Positions 24,834-34,525 of a stretch of 64,000 nucleotides of DNA are shown here, in pieces (the first letter of the stretch is position 1; each line of letters begins with the position of its first letter). The DNA lies in the NCBI GenBank assembly GCA_019359375.1, contig JAHHHL010000009.1:62001-126000 (forward strand), read 5' to 3'. Source of the stretch: Lyngbya sp. HA4199-MV5 (lineage in GTDB: Bacteria > Cyanobacteriota > Cyanobacteriia > Leptolyngbyales > Leptolyngbyaceae). Made by a program: the position numbers and the translations under genes. A model generated the notes under the pieces. It made no database searches and had not been told where the DNA came from. It saw only the letters and a list, made by a program, of their open reading frames with translations.

Positions 24834-27008
24834 CTACTTTGCGCTGCGATCGAGTTCGCTACCAACGGCATCATTCATCACAATTTTACTGTGGTCAACC
24901 TCATCTTCTGCCGTGACGTATTGCGTGACCACATGCTGCGATCGCGTCAGCACAAACGGATAGCGAATGCCATGTTCTAAATGCAGGTTGCTAACCGTTG
25001 CTTGAGTCACATCATCTAAAATCAAACCATTGCTGGGTTGTTTCGCCAGGTCTGGTTTGGACGGGCTATAGCGCAATGTAAAGCCACTAATCTGTACGTC
25101 TTGAACGGGTTTTTGTTCTGGGTTTGCTGTTGTCTGGACATCCGCTACCAGCTCTGGCTGACCCGCCCTCAGCGCAGACACCATCAGCATAGCCGTATCA
25201 GCCGTAGCGTTAAAGTGAGCTTGCAGAATGGTTCGATTTACACCCTGCCCTTTGAGACGGAGATGACTGCGATCGAGGCTAAGCGGCTCAAACAAATCCA
25301 GTTCACCAATGGGAAGATTGATTTGAATGGTTTTGTCGAGGGGTTGGCGATCGATTAATGCCTGGAGAACAGCGGCATCATCGTTGCCATCACTGGGCAC
25401 AATACCGTGGTCAATGGCATCAATCTCTTGCACAACGGCTTGTTGGGCGGCAGTGAATTTTAGGTGTAACCCCTCTAAATCCCACAAAGGATTAAGGATG
25501 CCATTCAACCACAGCAGAAAGATGGCAAAACTAAACACCTGACTCGCCAGCAGAAAGCGAGAAATTCCCAGTTTCGCAAGGCGTTCTCTGCCCGTTCCTT
25601 CAGCCGAAAGACTCTGATTGTCTCGATTTGCCCATCGTTGTTTTGCCAGGTTCATCTGTGTCCAGATTTTGACCAATGATGAACTCCATTGCGTCACCAG
25701 CAAAATGGGTAAATGAATAGGTTTTGGATCAGCCGCTCTACCCTGAAAAAGCAGCAGCAGCATAAACGAGCGGCTAAACAAAATCCACGACGCAATAATG
25801 CCCGCTGCAATGAAATGACCTTGAAGGAGAGACAGGAGTAAACAGCTAGGGCTAATAAGCGATGTCCAAATACTAATGCGCTGATCGAGCAAGCCATACC
25901 AGAGGTAGTAACCCGTTACGTTGGGACCAAGCGCAAGGGCACGACTGTTGTTGCGGAGCATGTTGCCATACCACCGTCGCATATTGTCATAGGCACGATC
26001 GACCGCTGACCCCGAAAGCGTCTCAATAGAATAAACCAACGCATCGGGGACGTAAAGCATGTCGTAACCACGACGCAGCAGCCAAAACCAGGTACTTTTA
26101 TCATCACCAGACAGAAACTTAAAGCGCCCCCACAGCCAATCGTCCAGGCTATCGTTCTCTAACTGCTCACAGAAGGATGGTTGCAGCACGGCTTCTGACC
26201 GAAACAGTGAAAAGCGTCCGGTTAAACACATCACTTTCCCAGAAAGCGAATCGGCACACATTTGCTGGTGTCGTTGAGCAAACCGCATCTGAAACCATTC
26301 CGAAAACAGGTAAGAATCTTTCACGACAGGCAGTTCGTCGGTGGTAAGTGCTCCCAGGCGAGGAAACAACCGAAAGAAGGGCAAGCATTGACGCAGCACA
26401 CCAGGCGCTAATTCCGAATCACCATCCATGAGGGCAATGACAGTATCCGCAGGAAGATTGTGGCGAGCTAACGCGCGTAAGCCATCTGCCATCGCTTGGC
26501 GCTTGCCATCGTGTTGCACCATTTGAATCAGATGGATCGATCGCAACTCTGGATCTTCAGACTCCAACACCTGACGAATAAACGCGTTTTCTTCATCACT
26601 ACTGCTGTTTGTTAGTAGAACAATCGGCTGAGCCAGCGTTTTGGCTTCTTGCACGATCGCTCGAAAGACACGCTCGGTAATCCAGGGCTTCTCTTTATAC
26701 GTTGGCACCAGCAAGCATACGAGCGGAAGTTGCTCTACTGCAATGGCATCAGCGCGTCGCCGCCAGCGTGGAAACGTCCAATTTAAATAAAGGCGAGAGC
26801 GAATCCCTCTCAGTAAAAACAGGCTCCAGCGCCAGGTTCCGACAATACCAAGGCTAATGAGTGCAAAGACATCCCACACGGCAATGTGCTTTGAACTGTG
26901 AGCAAAATACAACAAAGCAAAGCCAAAAGCTGTAATGCTCAAACACGCAAACCAATTCAGTTGAGACGTTAGCGTTCTTTGAGGGGCAGAAGCACTGGCG
27001 ATGGGCAT
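24834..27008 (-). CDS. Alg8-like family 2 glycosyltransferase with fused beta-helix-like domain
   Basis: The 724-residue protein has two N-terminal membrane helices, then a processive GT2 domain strongly reminiscent of Alg8 (mannuronan synthase). Features in order are LLVPTYKEKPW, the UDP/GDP-sugar DxD (LMDGDSELAPG, ~residue 193), GALTTDELPVV, the catalytic acid segment LSGDDKSTWFWLLRRGYDMLYVP (~301) and MRRWYGNMLRNNSRAL (~345). More membrane helices follow. From ~535 a soluble domain looks like the start of a pectate-lyase-type right-handed helix (DGNDDAAVLQALID, then LRLKGQGVNRTIL). In alginate systems the C5-epimerase AlgG is such a helix, but as a separate protein. The polymer made here is unknown. 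Confidence 0.8.
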   Translation of the reverse strand: MPIASASAPQRTLTSQLNWFACLSITAFGFALLYFAHSSKHIAVWDVFALISLGIVGTWRWSLFLLRGIRSRLYLNWTFPRWRRRADAIAVEQLPLVCLLVPTYKEKPWITERVFRAIVQEAKTLAQPIVLLTNSSSDEENAFIRQVLESEDPELRSIHLIQMVQHDGKRQAMADGLRALARHNLPADTVIALMDGDSELAPGVLRQCLPFFRLFPRLGALTTDELPVVKDSYLFSEWFQMRFAQRHQQMCADSLSGKVMCLTGRFSLFRSEAVLQPSFCEQLENDSLDDWLWGRFKFLSGDDKSTWFWLLRRGYDMLYVPDALVYSIETLSGSAVDRAYDNMRRWYGNMLRNNSRALALGPNVTGYYLWYGLLDQRISIWTSLISPSCLLLSLLQGHFIAAGIIASWILFSRSFMLLLLFQGRAADPKPIHLPILLVTQWSSSLVKIWTQMNLAKQRWANRDNQSLSAEGTGRERLAKLGISRFLLASQVFSFAIFLLWLNGILNPLWDLEGLHLKFTAAQQAVVQEIDAIDHGIVPSDGNDDAAVLQALIDRQPLDKTIQINLPIGELDLFEPLSLDRSHLRLKGQGVNRTILQAHFNATADTAMLMVSALRAGQPELVADVQTTANPEQKPVQDVQISGFTLRYSPSKPDLAKQPSNGLILDDVTQATVSNLHLEHGIRYPFVLTRSQHVVTQYVTAEDEVDHSKIVMNDAVGSELDRSAK

Positions 27009-27115
27009 AGAACGTCACTCTTGCAATGAAAACGGTAAATCAATGCTCAACCAGGCACGATCGCTCGATCGACAGGCTGAGAACAGGCACCCAATGAACC
27101 TCGATCGCACCCTCT

Positions 27116-28387
27116 TTAGCGTGTGCCAAAGGTGATGCTTGCCGACTGACCAACCCCACAAAAGCGATGAGACTGCGCTTGCTGTTGGGATGGTGGAATT
27201 TTAACCGTGACCCTTACCAGCGGTTGATCGCTCAGGTAAGAAGGGGTTGCTGGCGTAATCGCCTGAGTTTGTTGCTTGATCGTTTCAATATTGCTGACCG
27301 ATTCAATGAGATCTACGTCTCCCGTCAAGGTTTTTGGATCACCCAACAATTGCACCCGCACGGGTTGCTGACGATCGATGCGGTTTGCCTGTTCTACACT
27401 CACCAGCATTTCAACCCAGAGCGCGTTGCAATCCAGCATGGTCAATAAAGTACCGGGACGATTTACCTGCTCACCCTGCTCTTGCTCGGTGCGATAAATC
27501 ACCCCACCAAACGGAGCCGTGATAGTCATATCTTTGCGAGCCGTATAAACAGCTTGAGCTTGAGCAAGGAGACTTTTCTTCGTAGCCAGTTGCGCTCCTA
27601 ATGTTTTGATCTGCGTTAATTGAGCTTGCATCGCCTGTGTCAAGCTGACCCGCTGATTCAACAAACGATCGGATGCTTTGAGGGCAGTCCCCGCTTTCAA
27701 GGCGGTGTGAGCTGTGCGAGCAGAATCTAAATCAGCCTGTGCCTGTCTAATTTCGGCTTCGCTTGACTGCCAAATTGCTTTTAATTGATCAACTTTTTGT
27801 TGAGTGATTGCACCTTCAGACACCAGTTGGCGATTACGTTGATAATCTAACCGTGCAGACTGAGCTTTTGCTTTTGCTTCATCTACCGCGGCTTGATAGC
27901 GACGCACATCATTGCCTGCCAGTTCAATATTGGCACCCTGAATCGATTGATCCTGAGTCTCCAAACCGCTTAGTTGCTGTTGCAGCAGAGCCAGTGCTTG
28001 CTGACTCGCCGCTAGCTGGGCAACCATCGCATTGATCTCACCTTGAAGTTGTAAAACTTGCTGACCTTCTTGAGGAGTGGGAGCAATACGAGCCAGCACT
28101 TGCCCTTGCTTAACCACCACTCCTGGCTGGGCGTAGAACTCTTTAATGGTGCCGTCGATCGGCGCTTGAAGCCGCACTGACCGAGCATTAATCAAACCGT
28201 TATCAATGGTCAAATGCGTCAAGCGATACCCAATCGAAGAAAGCCCAAACGCTACTGCTGTAGCACCTAAAGAGACCAATGCCAGCGTCAAAAACAACCG
28301 ACGTTTTTGAGACGGTCTTGGGACAACATCAAGGGGCACCCCGATCGTGCGGTCAGAATGAGATGGCTTAGCGGGAATTTCTAGCAT
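27116..28387 (-). CDS. HlyD-family membrane fusion protein of the polysaccharide operon
   Basis: The 423-residue protein has a cytosolic N-terminus of about 30 residues and one membrane helix (LFLTLALVSLGATAVAFGL). A split lipoyl/barrel-sandwich domain (VRLQAPIDGTIKEFYAQPGVVVKQGQVLARI and MTITAPFGGVIYRTEQEQGEQV) flanks a long coiled-coil hairpin (residues ~118-290). In alginate and related systems the co-polymerase Alg44 has this fold preceded by a PilZ domain. No PilZ domain is visible here. It is the first gene of the group, 107 bases before the synthase, and should span the periplasm to guide the polymer. Confidence 0.82.
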   Translation of the reverse strand: MLEIPAKPSHSDRTIGVPLDVVPRPSQKRRLFLTLALVSLGATAVAFGLSSIGYRLTHLTIDNGLINARSVRLQAPIDGTIKEFYAQPGVVVKQGQVLARIAPTPQEGQQVLQLQGEINAMVAQLAASQQALALLQQQLSGLETQDQSIQGANIELAGNDVRRYQAAVDEAKAKAQSARLDYQRNRQLVSEGAITQQKVDQLKAIWQSSEAEIRQAQADLDSARTAHTALKAGTALKASDRLLNQRVSLTQAMQAQLTQIKTLGAQLATKKSLLAQAQAVYTARKDMTITAPFGGVIYRTEQEQGEQVNRPGTLLTMLDCNALWVEMLVSVEQANRIDRQQPVRVQLLGDPKTLTGDVDLIESVSNIETIKQQTQAITPATPSYLSDQPLVRVTVKIPPSQQQAQSHRFCGVGQSASITFGTR

Positions 28388-29446
28388 TCACGACGTTCTC
28401 CGCGTTAAAGCGTATACAAAAGTACAGAATTGCAAAGAGATAAATGCCGAAACATCGGCACGACATTGCTGTTGTATAACTCTTGCAGCCAAGCTTAAAC
28501 GTAGAAACTACTGAATTTATAAATTTATGATAAAACCTTCATGAAGCGAAAATAAATGGTCAGGAAAAATTATTCCGTTAACGCTTAATATCTGTTATAC
28601 TCTCTGCGCTTAAATGTAGCAAGGAAGACATCCAGTATCTGTAGTATTACTGGCACTTTGCCGTAATTGCTCTCATTGCCTGGTTCTGAATCCCAAAGAA
28701 GGTATACACCGTTGAACCGAGAGGATTTTGGGGCTGTATGATCGACCGCGGACGAGGAGCAGATGAAACGGATAGCGCCTAAATGCAACCGGACGTTAAC
28801 CCAAAATTTACCGTCTGCACTCTCTAGCTTTCGAGCCGTTGCCGATCGATAAACGCTACTCCACCTGTGTCGCGTTGGTAAAGCAACCAAGATCGTTGTC
28901 TAGGGCGTGTCATCAATTAGCTCCGAAACCTTGCAATATCAGCAGTGTCACGCCCGTCTCAACACACCAGGCTAGGGGCTGGAACCCTTGCTGCAAGCAA
29001 TGTGTAGTCGTAATTGATGACAGCCCCTAGCGTTAGAAAGCGCAATGGCAGGTAAGAAGTGCGCTGGCGTAGTCAAGCTTTCTTTACAACCCTCCTATGT
29101 GATTACTACCAGTTCATTCTCTGGTAAGAGGACGATGAGGCTCTGTACTGGCATGATTGAACGATGATACGCTGTGCAGGAGAAGCATTAAGGCTAAAGA
29201 GGATCAGGGCTGAAGAGGGGTTAACCTGCCTGATTATTGCTTTGTCAGATCAGTGTAGAGTAAAGATGTGTGTTCTTCCCAACATCGGCGCTCACCCTGT
29301 TGCATCCTTTCCTTGGGGTTTCGCTTCGCTTTTAGAGCGCTGAATTTAGTTTCTTAACGTTGACCAACGAGTTTGAAGAGGTTCCGATTTTGGGCACGTT
29401 ACTCGTGTAGTCGCCAACGGACGCTTCAATTTCCAGGAGGCAAACA
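28388..29446. other. long intergenic region carrying one MITE copy
   Basis: Apart from the MITE-like repeat (listed separately) I see no gene. A 101-codon minus-strand frame (28585-28890) lacks a ribosome-binding site and any known motif. The first 200 bases are AT-rich and should contain the promoter of the minus-strand polysaccharide operon. The final 170 bases should contain that of the plus-strand pentapeptide gene. Confidence 0.4.
28900..29030 (-). mobile_element. MITE-like element, copy A
   Basis: This copy is in reverse orientation to the others. The ends are CTAGGGCGTGTCATCAATTA and the complement of CTAGGGGCTGTCATCAATTA, i.e. 18 of 20 matching terminal inverted repeats. Internal CAGCCCCTAG and GGGCGTG segments can pair locally with the two ends. 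It lies in a spacer, with CTAG at both ends. Confidence 0.85.
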
Positions 29447-29875
29447 ATGAATAAACTTTTTTCTACCTTTTTTCTCATGGCTGCTATGGTGATCGCTGCC
29501 CCAGCAAGCGCTGAAAACCCTAGCCACGTCAAACAGTTGCTTGAGACGCGATCGTGCGTTGGCTGTGATCTTTCAGGAGCCAACATACCCGCTGCCTATC
29601 TGGTGGGTGCCGACTTGAGGAAAGCCAACCTGCAAGGCGCAAATTTGACCGATGCCAATCTCGAAGGGGCTGATCTTACCAGCGCCAATCTGCAAAATGC
29701 CAATTTGACGAGAGCTTTTGCCAGCAATGTGAGTCTAAATCTGGCGAACTTGAAGAACGCCAACTTGAAGAACGCGAATGTCAGCAATGCCGAAACTACA
29801 GGTGCCCAAATGAATGGGGTTGATATTACGGGTGCGTTGGTAGAAGGCAGCGGTATCAGCGTTGGAGGAGATTGA
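29447..29875 (+). CDS. secreted pentapeptide-repeat protein
   Basis: The 142-residue protein begins with a clear Sec signal peptide (MNKLFSTFFLMAAMVIAAPASA). A short CxxC pair (RSCVGCDLSGANI) precedes about 18 A(D/N)LXX pentapeptides that predict a quadrilateral beta-helix. 'Ser-Cys-xx-Cys-Asp-Leu-Ser-Gly-Ala' openings like this are common in cyanobacterial exported pentapeptide proteins. The start is supported by AGGAGG. Its location should be the periplasm or thylakoid lumen; function is unknown. It differs from the 1.6-kb pentapeptide protein in having a signal peptide. Confidence 0.9.
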   Translation: MNKLFSTFFLMAAMVIAAPASAENPSHVKQLLETRSCVGCDLSGANIPAAYLVGADLRKANLQGANLTDANLEGADLTSANLQNANLTRAFASNVSLNLANLKNANLKNANVSNAETTGAQMNGVDITGALVEGSGISVGGD

Positions 29876-29955
29876 GTCGGGTTTAGTTGCTGATTGTTCG
29901 TTGTTAGGGATTACGATCGCCCTTAATCAAACACAAGCAACGAATTGGAGCATTG

Positions 29956-30639
29956 ATGTCAAAGCTGATTGTCATTACGGGTGTGAGCCGTGGTCTGGGG
30001 CTAGCGATGACGCAGGGGTTTGCCGCAAAGGGACATACCGTCTTGGGTTGTGCGCGATCGGTCGAGTCGATTACAGAACTACGCAAGCAGTTTGACTCTC
30101 CCCATGCATTTGAAACAGTGGATGTGTCAGACGAGGTCCAGGTACAAGCCTGGGCAAGCCGTTTGCTGAATGAGTATCCGCCGCCAGATTTACTCATCAA
30201 CAACGCGGCAATTATTAATGCCCTGGCTCCTTTATGGGAAGTCCCCTCTGAAGATTTCTCGACCTTGATTGATATCAACATCAAGGGGGTCGCCAACGTC
30301 ATCCGTCATGTTGTCCCAGCGATGCTTGCGAAGCGTCATGGCATCATTGTGAACTTGAGTTCGGGTTGGGGGCGATCGACCTCACCCAATGTTGCGTCTT
30401 ACTGTGCCTCTAAATGGGCGATCGAAGGTTTGACCCGCGCTCTGGCTCAAGAACTCCCTCCAGGCATGGTAGCCATTCCTCTCAGCCCTGGTATTGTGCA
30501 TACCGAAATGCTAGAAATCTGCTACGGCGATGATGCGGCTAACTTTACAGCGCTCAAAGACTGGACGGTCAAGGCGATTCCCTTCTTACTGAACCTGAAG
30601 CCAGAACAGAATGGTCAGCCGTTGACGGTGCCGAATTAA
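29956..30639 (+). CDS. short-chain dehydrogenase/reductase
   Basis: The ~227-residue protein is a classical SDR. It has the nucleotide motif VITGVSRGLGLAM, the structural LLINNAAI, the catalytic Ser in IVNLSSGWGRS and the active-site pair in SYCASKWAIEG (Tyr-x-x-x-Lys). The dinucleotide-specificity loop (GCARSVES) has an Arg that suggests NADP(H). The substrate cannot be read from sequence. The ORF track begins one codon earlier at TTG; I use the ATG. Confidence 0.85.
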   Translation: MSKLIVITGVSRGLGLAMTQGFAAKGHTVLGCARSVESITELRKQFDSPHAFETVDVSDEVQVQAWASRLLNEYPPPDLLINNAAIINALAPLWEVPSEDFSTLIDINIKGVANVIRHVVPAMLAKRHGIIVNLSSGWGRSTSPNVASYCASKWAIEGLTRALAQELPPGMVAIPLSPGIVHTEMLEICYGDDAANFTALKDWTVKAIPFLLNLKPEQNGQPLTVPN

Positions 30640-30704
30640 AGTTATGGCGGGAGTGGGGAGTGGGGAGTGGGGGATGGACTTCATAGCGGTGCAATCGGCT
30701 GAGT

Positions 30705-32243
30705 TTAGCACGATCGTAGCCGCGTCAGTACCAGCACCATCTCATCAACGGCACTTCTTACTGAGGCGGTTGAAGCACCAGAGTAATTGGTAAGAATGCT
30801 CAGCGCCAGGTCGGGATGGTTAATAGGCGTAAGATAGCCAGAAAGCGCTACGACACCTGAAATGGTGCCCGTTTTGCCTTGAAGCTTGCCTTGTGCTGCC
30901 GTGTTGCGAAAGCGATTTTTGAGCGTCCCGTTGATGCCTGCTACGGCTAACGAGTTCCGAAAAACCGACGCATTAGAAGATTGGGACATGGCTTGTAGGG
31001 TTTGTACCAACGCTTCGGGAGTGGCGCGATCGCGGCTTGCCAGACCTGACCCATCCACCATGCGATAGCCTGCGGGGTTTACGCCTAAGGGGGTTAGGGT
31101 CGTCCTTACAGCCTCAATGCCGCTAGCAGTTGCATCCTGGCTATTGGCAGCTTGGGTTGCGCCCAGGGTCTTCAGCAGCGCTTCAGCATAGGTGTTGTTG
31201 CTCTCGCGGTTGGTTTCAATGAGCAGTTGCGCCAGGGGAGCCGATTCAACAGCGGCAAGTTCGGTCAGACCGGGTGGTGCAGGGGTTGCTTTCACGACGG
31301 TCGTGCGCTGGATTGGGATACTGGCATTGATGAGCGCCGTGCGGAATTTATCGATCAAATAGTTGCCAGGATTGGGAATAGACACGGCGATCGTCTCGGC
31401 TTCTGACCCAACCCGCAATTGTCCGCTAACCTGAATCACTCGTGCTGTGCGTACCGCATCCACATATTCACCACTGCTGGCAGAAACCGTCACGGACTGA
31501 TTCCGAAGGCTCCAGCTATTGGCATCGGTTGGATCATCCCACTGGATGCGCAGGGGTTGTCCCACGCGTTGGGGAAACAGCGTCAGTCCAATGCCATTCT
31601 GGTTGAGCATCAAGCTATTTACAGGCGCACCGTAGCCCTGGAGAGTATCGTCTGCGTCCCAGTTCGGGTTAGTAGCAGCACCACGAAAGTAGGTATCGTC
31701 CCCAATCAATTGCTCTACCTGCTGCACCCCTTTCTGGCGCAACTGCTGGGCAACGGTGGTAAGTTGTGCCGTGGTCAAGCTAGGGTCTCCACGTCCAACA
31801 ATGCGTAAGGTTGTCAGGTTGGGTTGAGTGCTGTCGCCATAGACTCCTGTACGAAAGCGGTATGCAGCTCCCAGTGCAGTCAGTGCAGCGGCGGTTGTCA
31901 ACAGTTTGTTGTTGGAGGCTGGGGCAAGGAGTGTCGTCGCGTTCCGGGCAACCAGCGTTTTACGATTTGCAGGGTTCGCTAGCGTTTGTACGACAATGCC
32001 CCAACGGACTCCAGCCAATGCTTTTCGTTGGGTGATGCGATCGATCGCACTGCTCAATTGCGCTGGGCACACGGTATTTGCGGTGGCTTGCGCTAAAGAC
32101 GTTGCTCGTACAGAAGCACTGCTGGTTGAAACGGTTGGCGCAAGGCTTGTGTAAGCAACACTCGGTTGCACTGGCATTAATTGCACCAGCGGCAGGAAAG
32201 CTGCAAGGACTAGCTTTAAGCGGTTAACAAAGGGTGCATTCAT
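30705..32243 (-). CDS. dacB: D-alanyl-D-alanine carboxypeptidase/endopeptidase (S13, PBP4 type)
   Basis: The protein is about 512 residues with an N-terminal signal region. It carries the three penicillin-binding motifs of family S13 in order: SxxK (APASNNKLLTTAAAL), SxN (NRESNNTYAEALLK) and KTG (LQGKTGTISGVVALSG). The family's extra domains lie between the first two motifs. It trims stem peptides and may cut cross-links in the periplasmic peptidoglycan. The ORF track starts at an upstream TTG; the ATG (MNAPFVNRLKLVLAAFLPL) gives a better signal peptide. Nearby pbpC, mreBCD and murJ also serve the wall, but not in one operon. Confidence 0.88.
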   Translation of the reverse strand: MNAPFVNRLKLVLAAFLPLVQLMPVQPSVAYTSLAPTVSTSSASVRATSLAQATANTVCPAQLSSAIDRITQRKALAGVRWGIVVQTLANPANRKTLVARNATTLLAPASNNKLLTTAAALTALGAAYRFRTGVYGDSTQPNLTTLRIVGRGDPSLTTAQLTTVAQQLRQKGVQQVEQLIGDDTYFRGAATNPNWDADDTLQGYGAPVNSLMLNQNGIGLTLFPQRVGQPLRIQWDDPTDANSWSLRNQSVTVSASSGEYVDAVRTARVIQVSGQLRVGSEAETIAVSIPNPGNYLIDKFRTALINASIPIQRTTVVKATPAPPGLTELAAVESAPLAQLLIETNRESNNTYAEALLKTLGATQAANSQDATASGIEAVRTTLTPLGVNPAGYRMVDGSGLASRDRATPEALVQTLQAMSQSSNASVFRNSLAVAGINGTLKNRFRNTAAQGKLQGKTGTISGVVALSGYLTPINHPDLALSILTNYSGASTASVRSAVDEMVLVLTRLRSC

Positions 32244-32441
32244 GCGATCGGCTGTCAATTAGCATTACTTATCCATCTTTTTCATGGCTTCTTTGAGCGT
32301 GTGCATGAAGCGAAAGTTCCATATACACCTGTCTAAAGAAGCGCCTTTTTTCTCTCTGACGGTAGAGGATTTCTTTTTGTGCAAATGGAACGCTAGTATA
32401 GCCCAGTTAGCTCTGTAGCTTAGCACTACAACGTTTGCTCT

Positions 32442-33134
32442 ATGAGAACCCGCAATCCTCAAGCAACGGACAAGGACGCGATCGTCTACGCTCGACGATC
32501 GCATGGTCATGCAGGACTTTCGTTCTTGACAACACTGGCATTTCTTCTCTCGCTATTGAGTTTGGGGGTTAGTGGCTTCCTGGCGTACCGCTTCCTGGAT
32601 GTGCAGCAGACTATTTCAGCAGTGACAAATGCTCTCAACCAAAACCAAGCCCAGCAGCCCACCTCAGAAGCATCGCCAACGGCAAAGCAGCCAGCCACTA
32701 ACCCAACACCTGAGTCTGCTCAGGCACCCGCTAGTAGCTTTGGGCAACCAGGGACAACTCAACCTGCGATCGATAACAAAGCACAGGTCGAGATCATTGC
32801 CGTGAACCGGATTCAAAACCCAAACACGAAGCTACGTGACTTTGTTAACATCCAGTTTCGGGTGCGTCGAGTGGCTCCCAAAACTGACGCGATTGGGTAT
32901 GAACAGGGCGTGATTTATCCCGGTAGCACTACCGCACGCAACCCAACCACGGGCGAAACGTATCAGGCGGTCGATCGCATCAACCGGGCAACCAGCAATA
33001 TCTCGGTGAGCGATTTGAATCAAAATGCAAGCGCTGATGCCTATGTGTGGATGCAAATTCCCGAAAGCACAAACGGCATTGATATTCTGATTCCCAAGAC
33101 GCAAGCGTTCAAGAACGTGACGATCGCCAACTAA
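32442..33134 (+). CDS. membrane-anchored hypothetical protein
   Basis: The 230-residue protein has a short basic N-terminus and one membrane helix (LTTLAFLLSLLSLGVSGFLAYRFL). A proline/alanine/glutamine-rich linker (~residues 65-105) leads to a C-terminal beta-rich domain of about 110 residues (QVEIIAVNRIQNPNTKLRDFVNIQFRVRRV ... ILIPKTQAFKNVTIAN). This predicts a periplasmic domain tethered to the membrane. I do not recognise the domain. The next gene follows 65 bases later on the same strand. Confidence 0.6.
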   Translation: MRTRNPQATDKDAIVYARRSHGHAGLSFLTTLAFLLSLLSLGVSGFLAYRFLDVQQTISAVTNALNQNQAQQPTSEASPTAKQPATNPTPESAQAPASSFGQPGTTQPAIDNKAQVEIIAVNRIQNPNTKLRDFVNIQFRVRRVAPKTDAIGYEQGVIYPGSTTARNPTTGETYQAVDRINRATSNISVSDLNQNASADAYVWMQIPESTNGIDILIPKTQAFKNVTIAN

Positions 33135-33199
33135 CGCTGCTGTCCATCAACAAAATGACCCTGTTGATTGTTCCCTTGCTAAATTCGCTCCGGTAGTGC

Positions 33200-34303
33200 A
33201 TGGCTAACGTTGTCATCGTCGGTTGTGGCGTGGTTGGAGCCGCGATCGCCTATGAATTAAGCCAGATTGAACGTCTCAATGTTACAGTGGTCGATCGCCA
33301 CCAGCCCGCTCAAGCCGCTACAGGAGCCGCGCTGGGTGTGCTGATGGGAGCCATTAGTACAAAACTGAAGGGCAACAATTTACGGATGCGGCTCACGGGG
33401 ATCGATCGCTACAACGCCTGGGTGCCCGAACTGGAGGCAATCACTGGACAACCCATTCTGTTCAACCGACAAGGCATTTTGCGCCTTTGCTGTGACAACG
33501 AGCCGCTGGAACGATGGCATGAGTTAGCAGAAGTGCGTCGATCGCAGGGTTGGCGGCTAGAAATACTCGATCGCGCTCAGATCGCAGCTACCTATCCCCA
33601 ACTGAATTTAGAACGGATCACAGCGGCGATTTATTCACCGGACGATCGCCAGGTTGATCCAACAGCGCTCACTCAGGCGTTGGTAATGGCAGCCGCCCAA
33701 AAAGGCGTGACATTTCAGTTTGATACCGCTGTGGTTGGGGTGGAGCCGTGCGATCGAATCGATGAGTCTGCCTTGCAAGCCTGTCAGCAGGTGCAAACGA
33801 CTGCCGGAACGCTGGCGATCGACTGGCTAGTAATCGCCGCAAGTTTAGGATCAACACCGCTCACAGCATTGCTCCAACAGCCCGTTGATCTTCGTCCTGT
33901 GCTGGGGCAAGCAGTCCATGTACGCTTACCAGAGCCGTTACATCTACAGCCGCAGCCTGTCATAACGGGGGAAGATGTCCATATCGTTCCCTTGGGCGGC
34001 GGCGACTACTGGGTTGGCGCAACAGTAGAATTTCCGATCGGCTCCTCTGCCCCCCTACCCGATACCGTTGCCTTAGAGACCGTGATGCAGCAGGCGATCG
34101 CGTTTTGCCCCAGGCTTGCCGATACCACGATCGTTCGTACCTGGTCAGGCTTACGCCCCCGTCCTGAAGGTCGCCCTGCCCCAATCGTGGAACCACTTCC
34201 CGGCTACAGCAATGTACTGCTCGCAACGGGGCACTACCGTAACGGCGTACTTCTAGCACCTGCCACTGCACAAAAAATTCGAGAACTGATTGATCCAGTG
34301 TAG
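33200..34303 (+). CDS. FAD-dependent oxidoreductase (DAO/ThiO-like)
   Basis: The 367-residue protein starts directly with an FAD-binding Rossmann motif (VVIVGCGVVGAAIAYELSQ). It ends with the DAO-family flavin contact (RTWSGLRPRPEGRPAPIVEP ... NVLLATGHYRNGVLLAPATA). This last block (GHYRNGVLLAP) is characteristic of glycine oxidase ThiO, which supplies dehydroglycine for thiamine. In many cyanobacteria ThiO is fused to ThiG; no ThiG domain is present here. I am confident of the family but less so of the substrate. Confidence 0.78.
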   Translation: MANVVIVGCGVVGAAIAYELSQIERLNVTVVDRHQPAQAATGAALGVLMGAISTKLKGNNLRMRLTGIDRYNAWVPELEAITGQPILFNRQGILRLCCDNEPLERWHELAEVRRSQGWRLEILDRAQIAATYPQLNLERITAAIYSPDDRQVDPTALTQALVMAAAQKGVTFQFDTAVVGVEPCDRIDESALQACQQVQTTAGTLAIDWLVIAASLGSTPLTALLQQPVDLRPVLGQAVHVRLPEPLHLQPQPVITGEDVHIVPLGGGDYWVGATVEFPIGSSAPLPDTVALETVMQQAIAFCPRLADTTIVRTWSGLRPRPEGRPAPIVEPLPGYSNVLLATGHYRNGVLLAPATAQKIRELIDPV

Positions 34304-34525
34304 GGTTGGGTTTTTAGATAGACTAGGATTGTCTCGACCGTATGCTCCATCCATCCGAGAGCGATTCATTCAAGATGACTACGAAGCGTGAGCCGATATT
34401 TTTGCTTGTGAGTAGAACATGATGATTGATTTACTTGAAAGCGCCATTGCGAAGCTTAAAACGTTGCTTGCTAGCAAATAGGACGCGATCAAGGAACGTA
34501 GAGGTTTTTTGGGGAGGTCACTCTT

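Noticed and set aside
28585-28890. 101-codon minus-strand frame in the long spacer before the MITE
   Set aside because: No ribosome-binding site, no recognisable motif, unusual amino-acid mix, and it starts ten bases from a mobile repeat.
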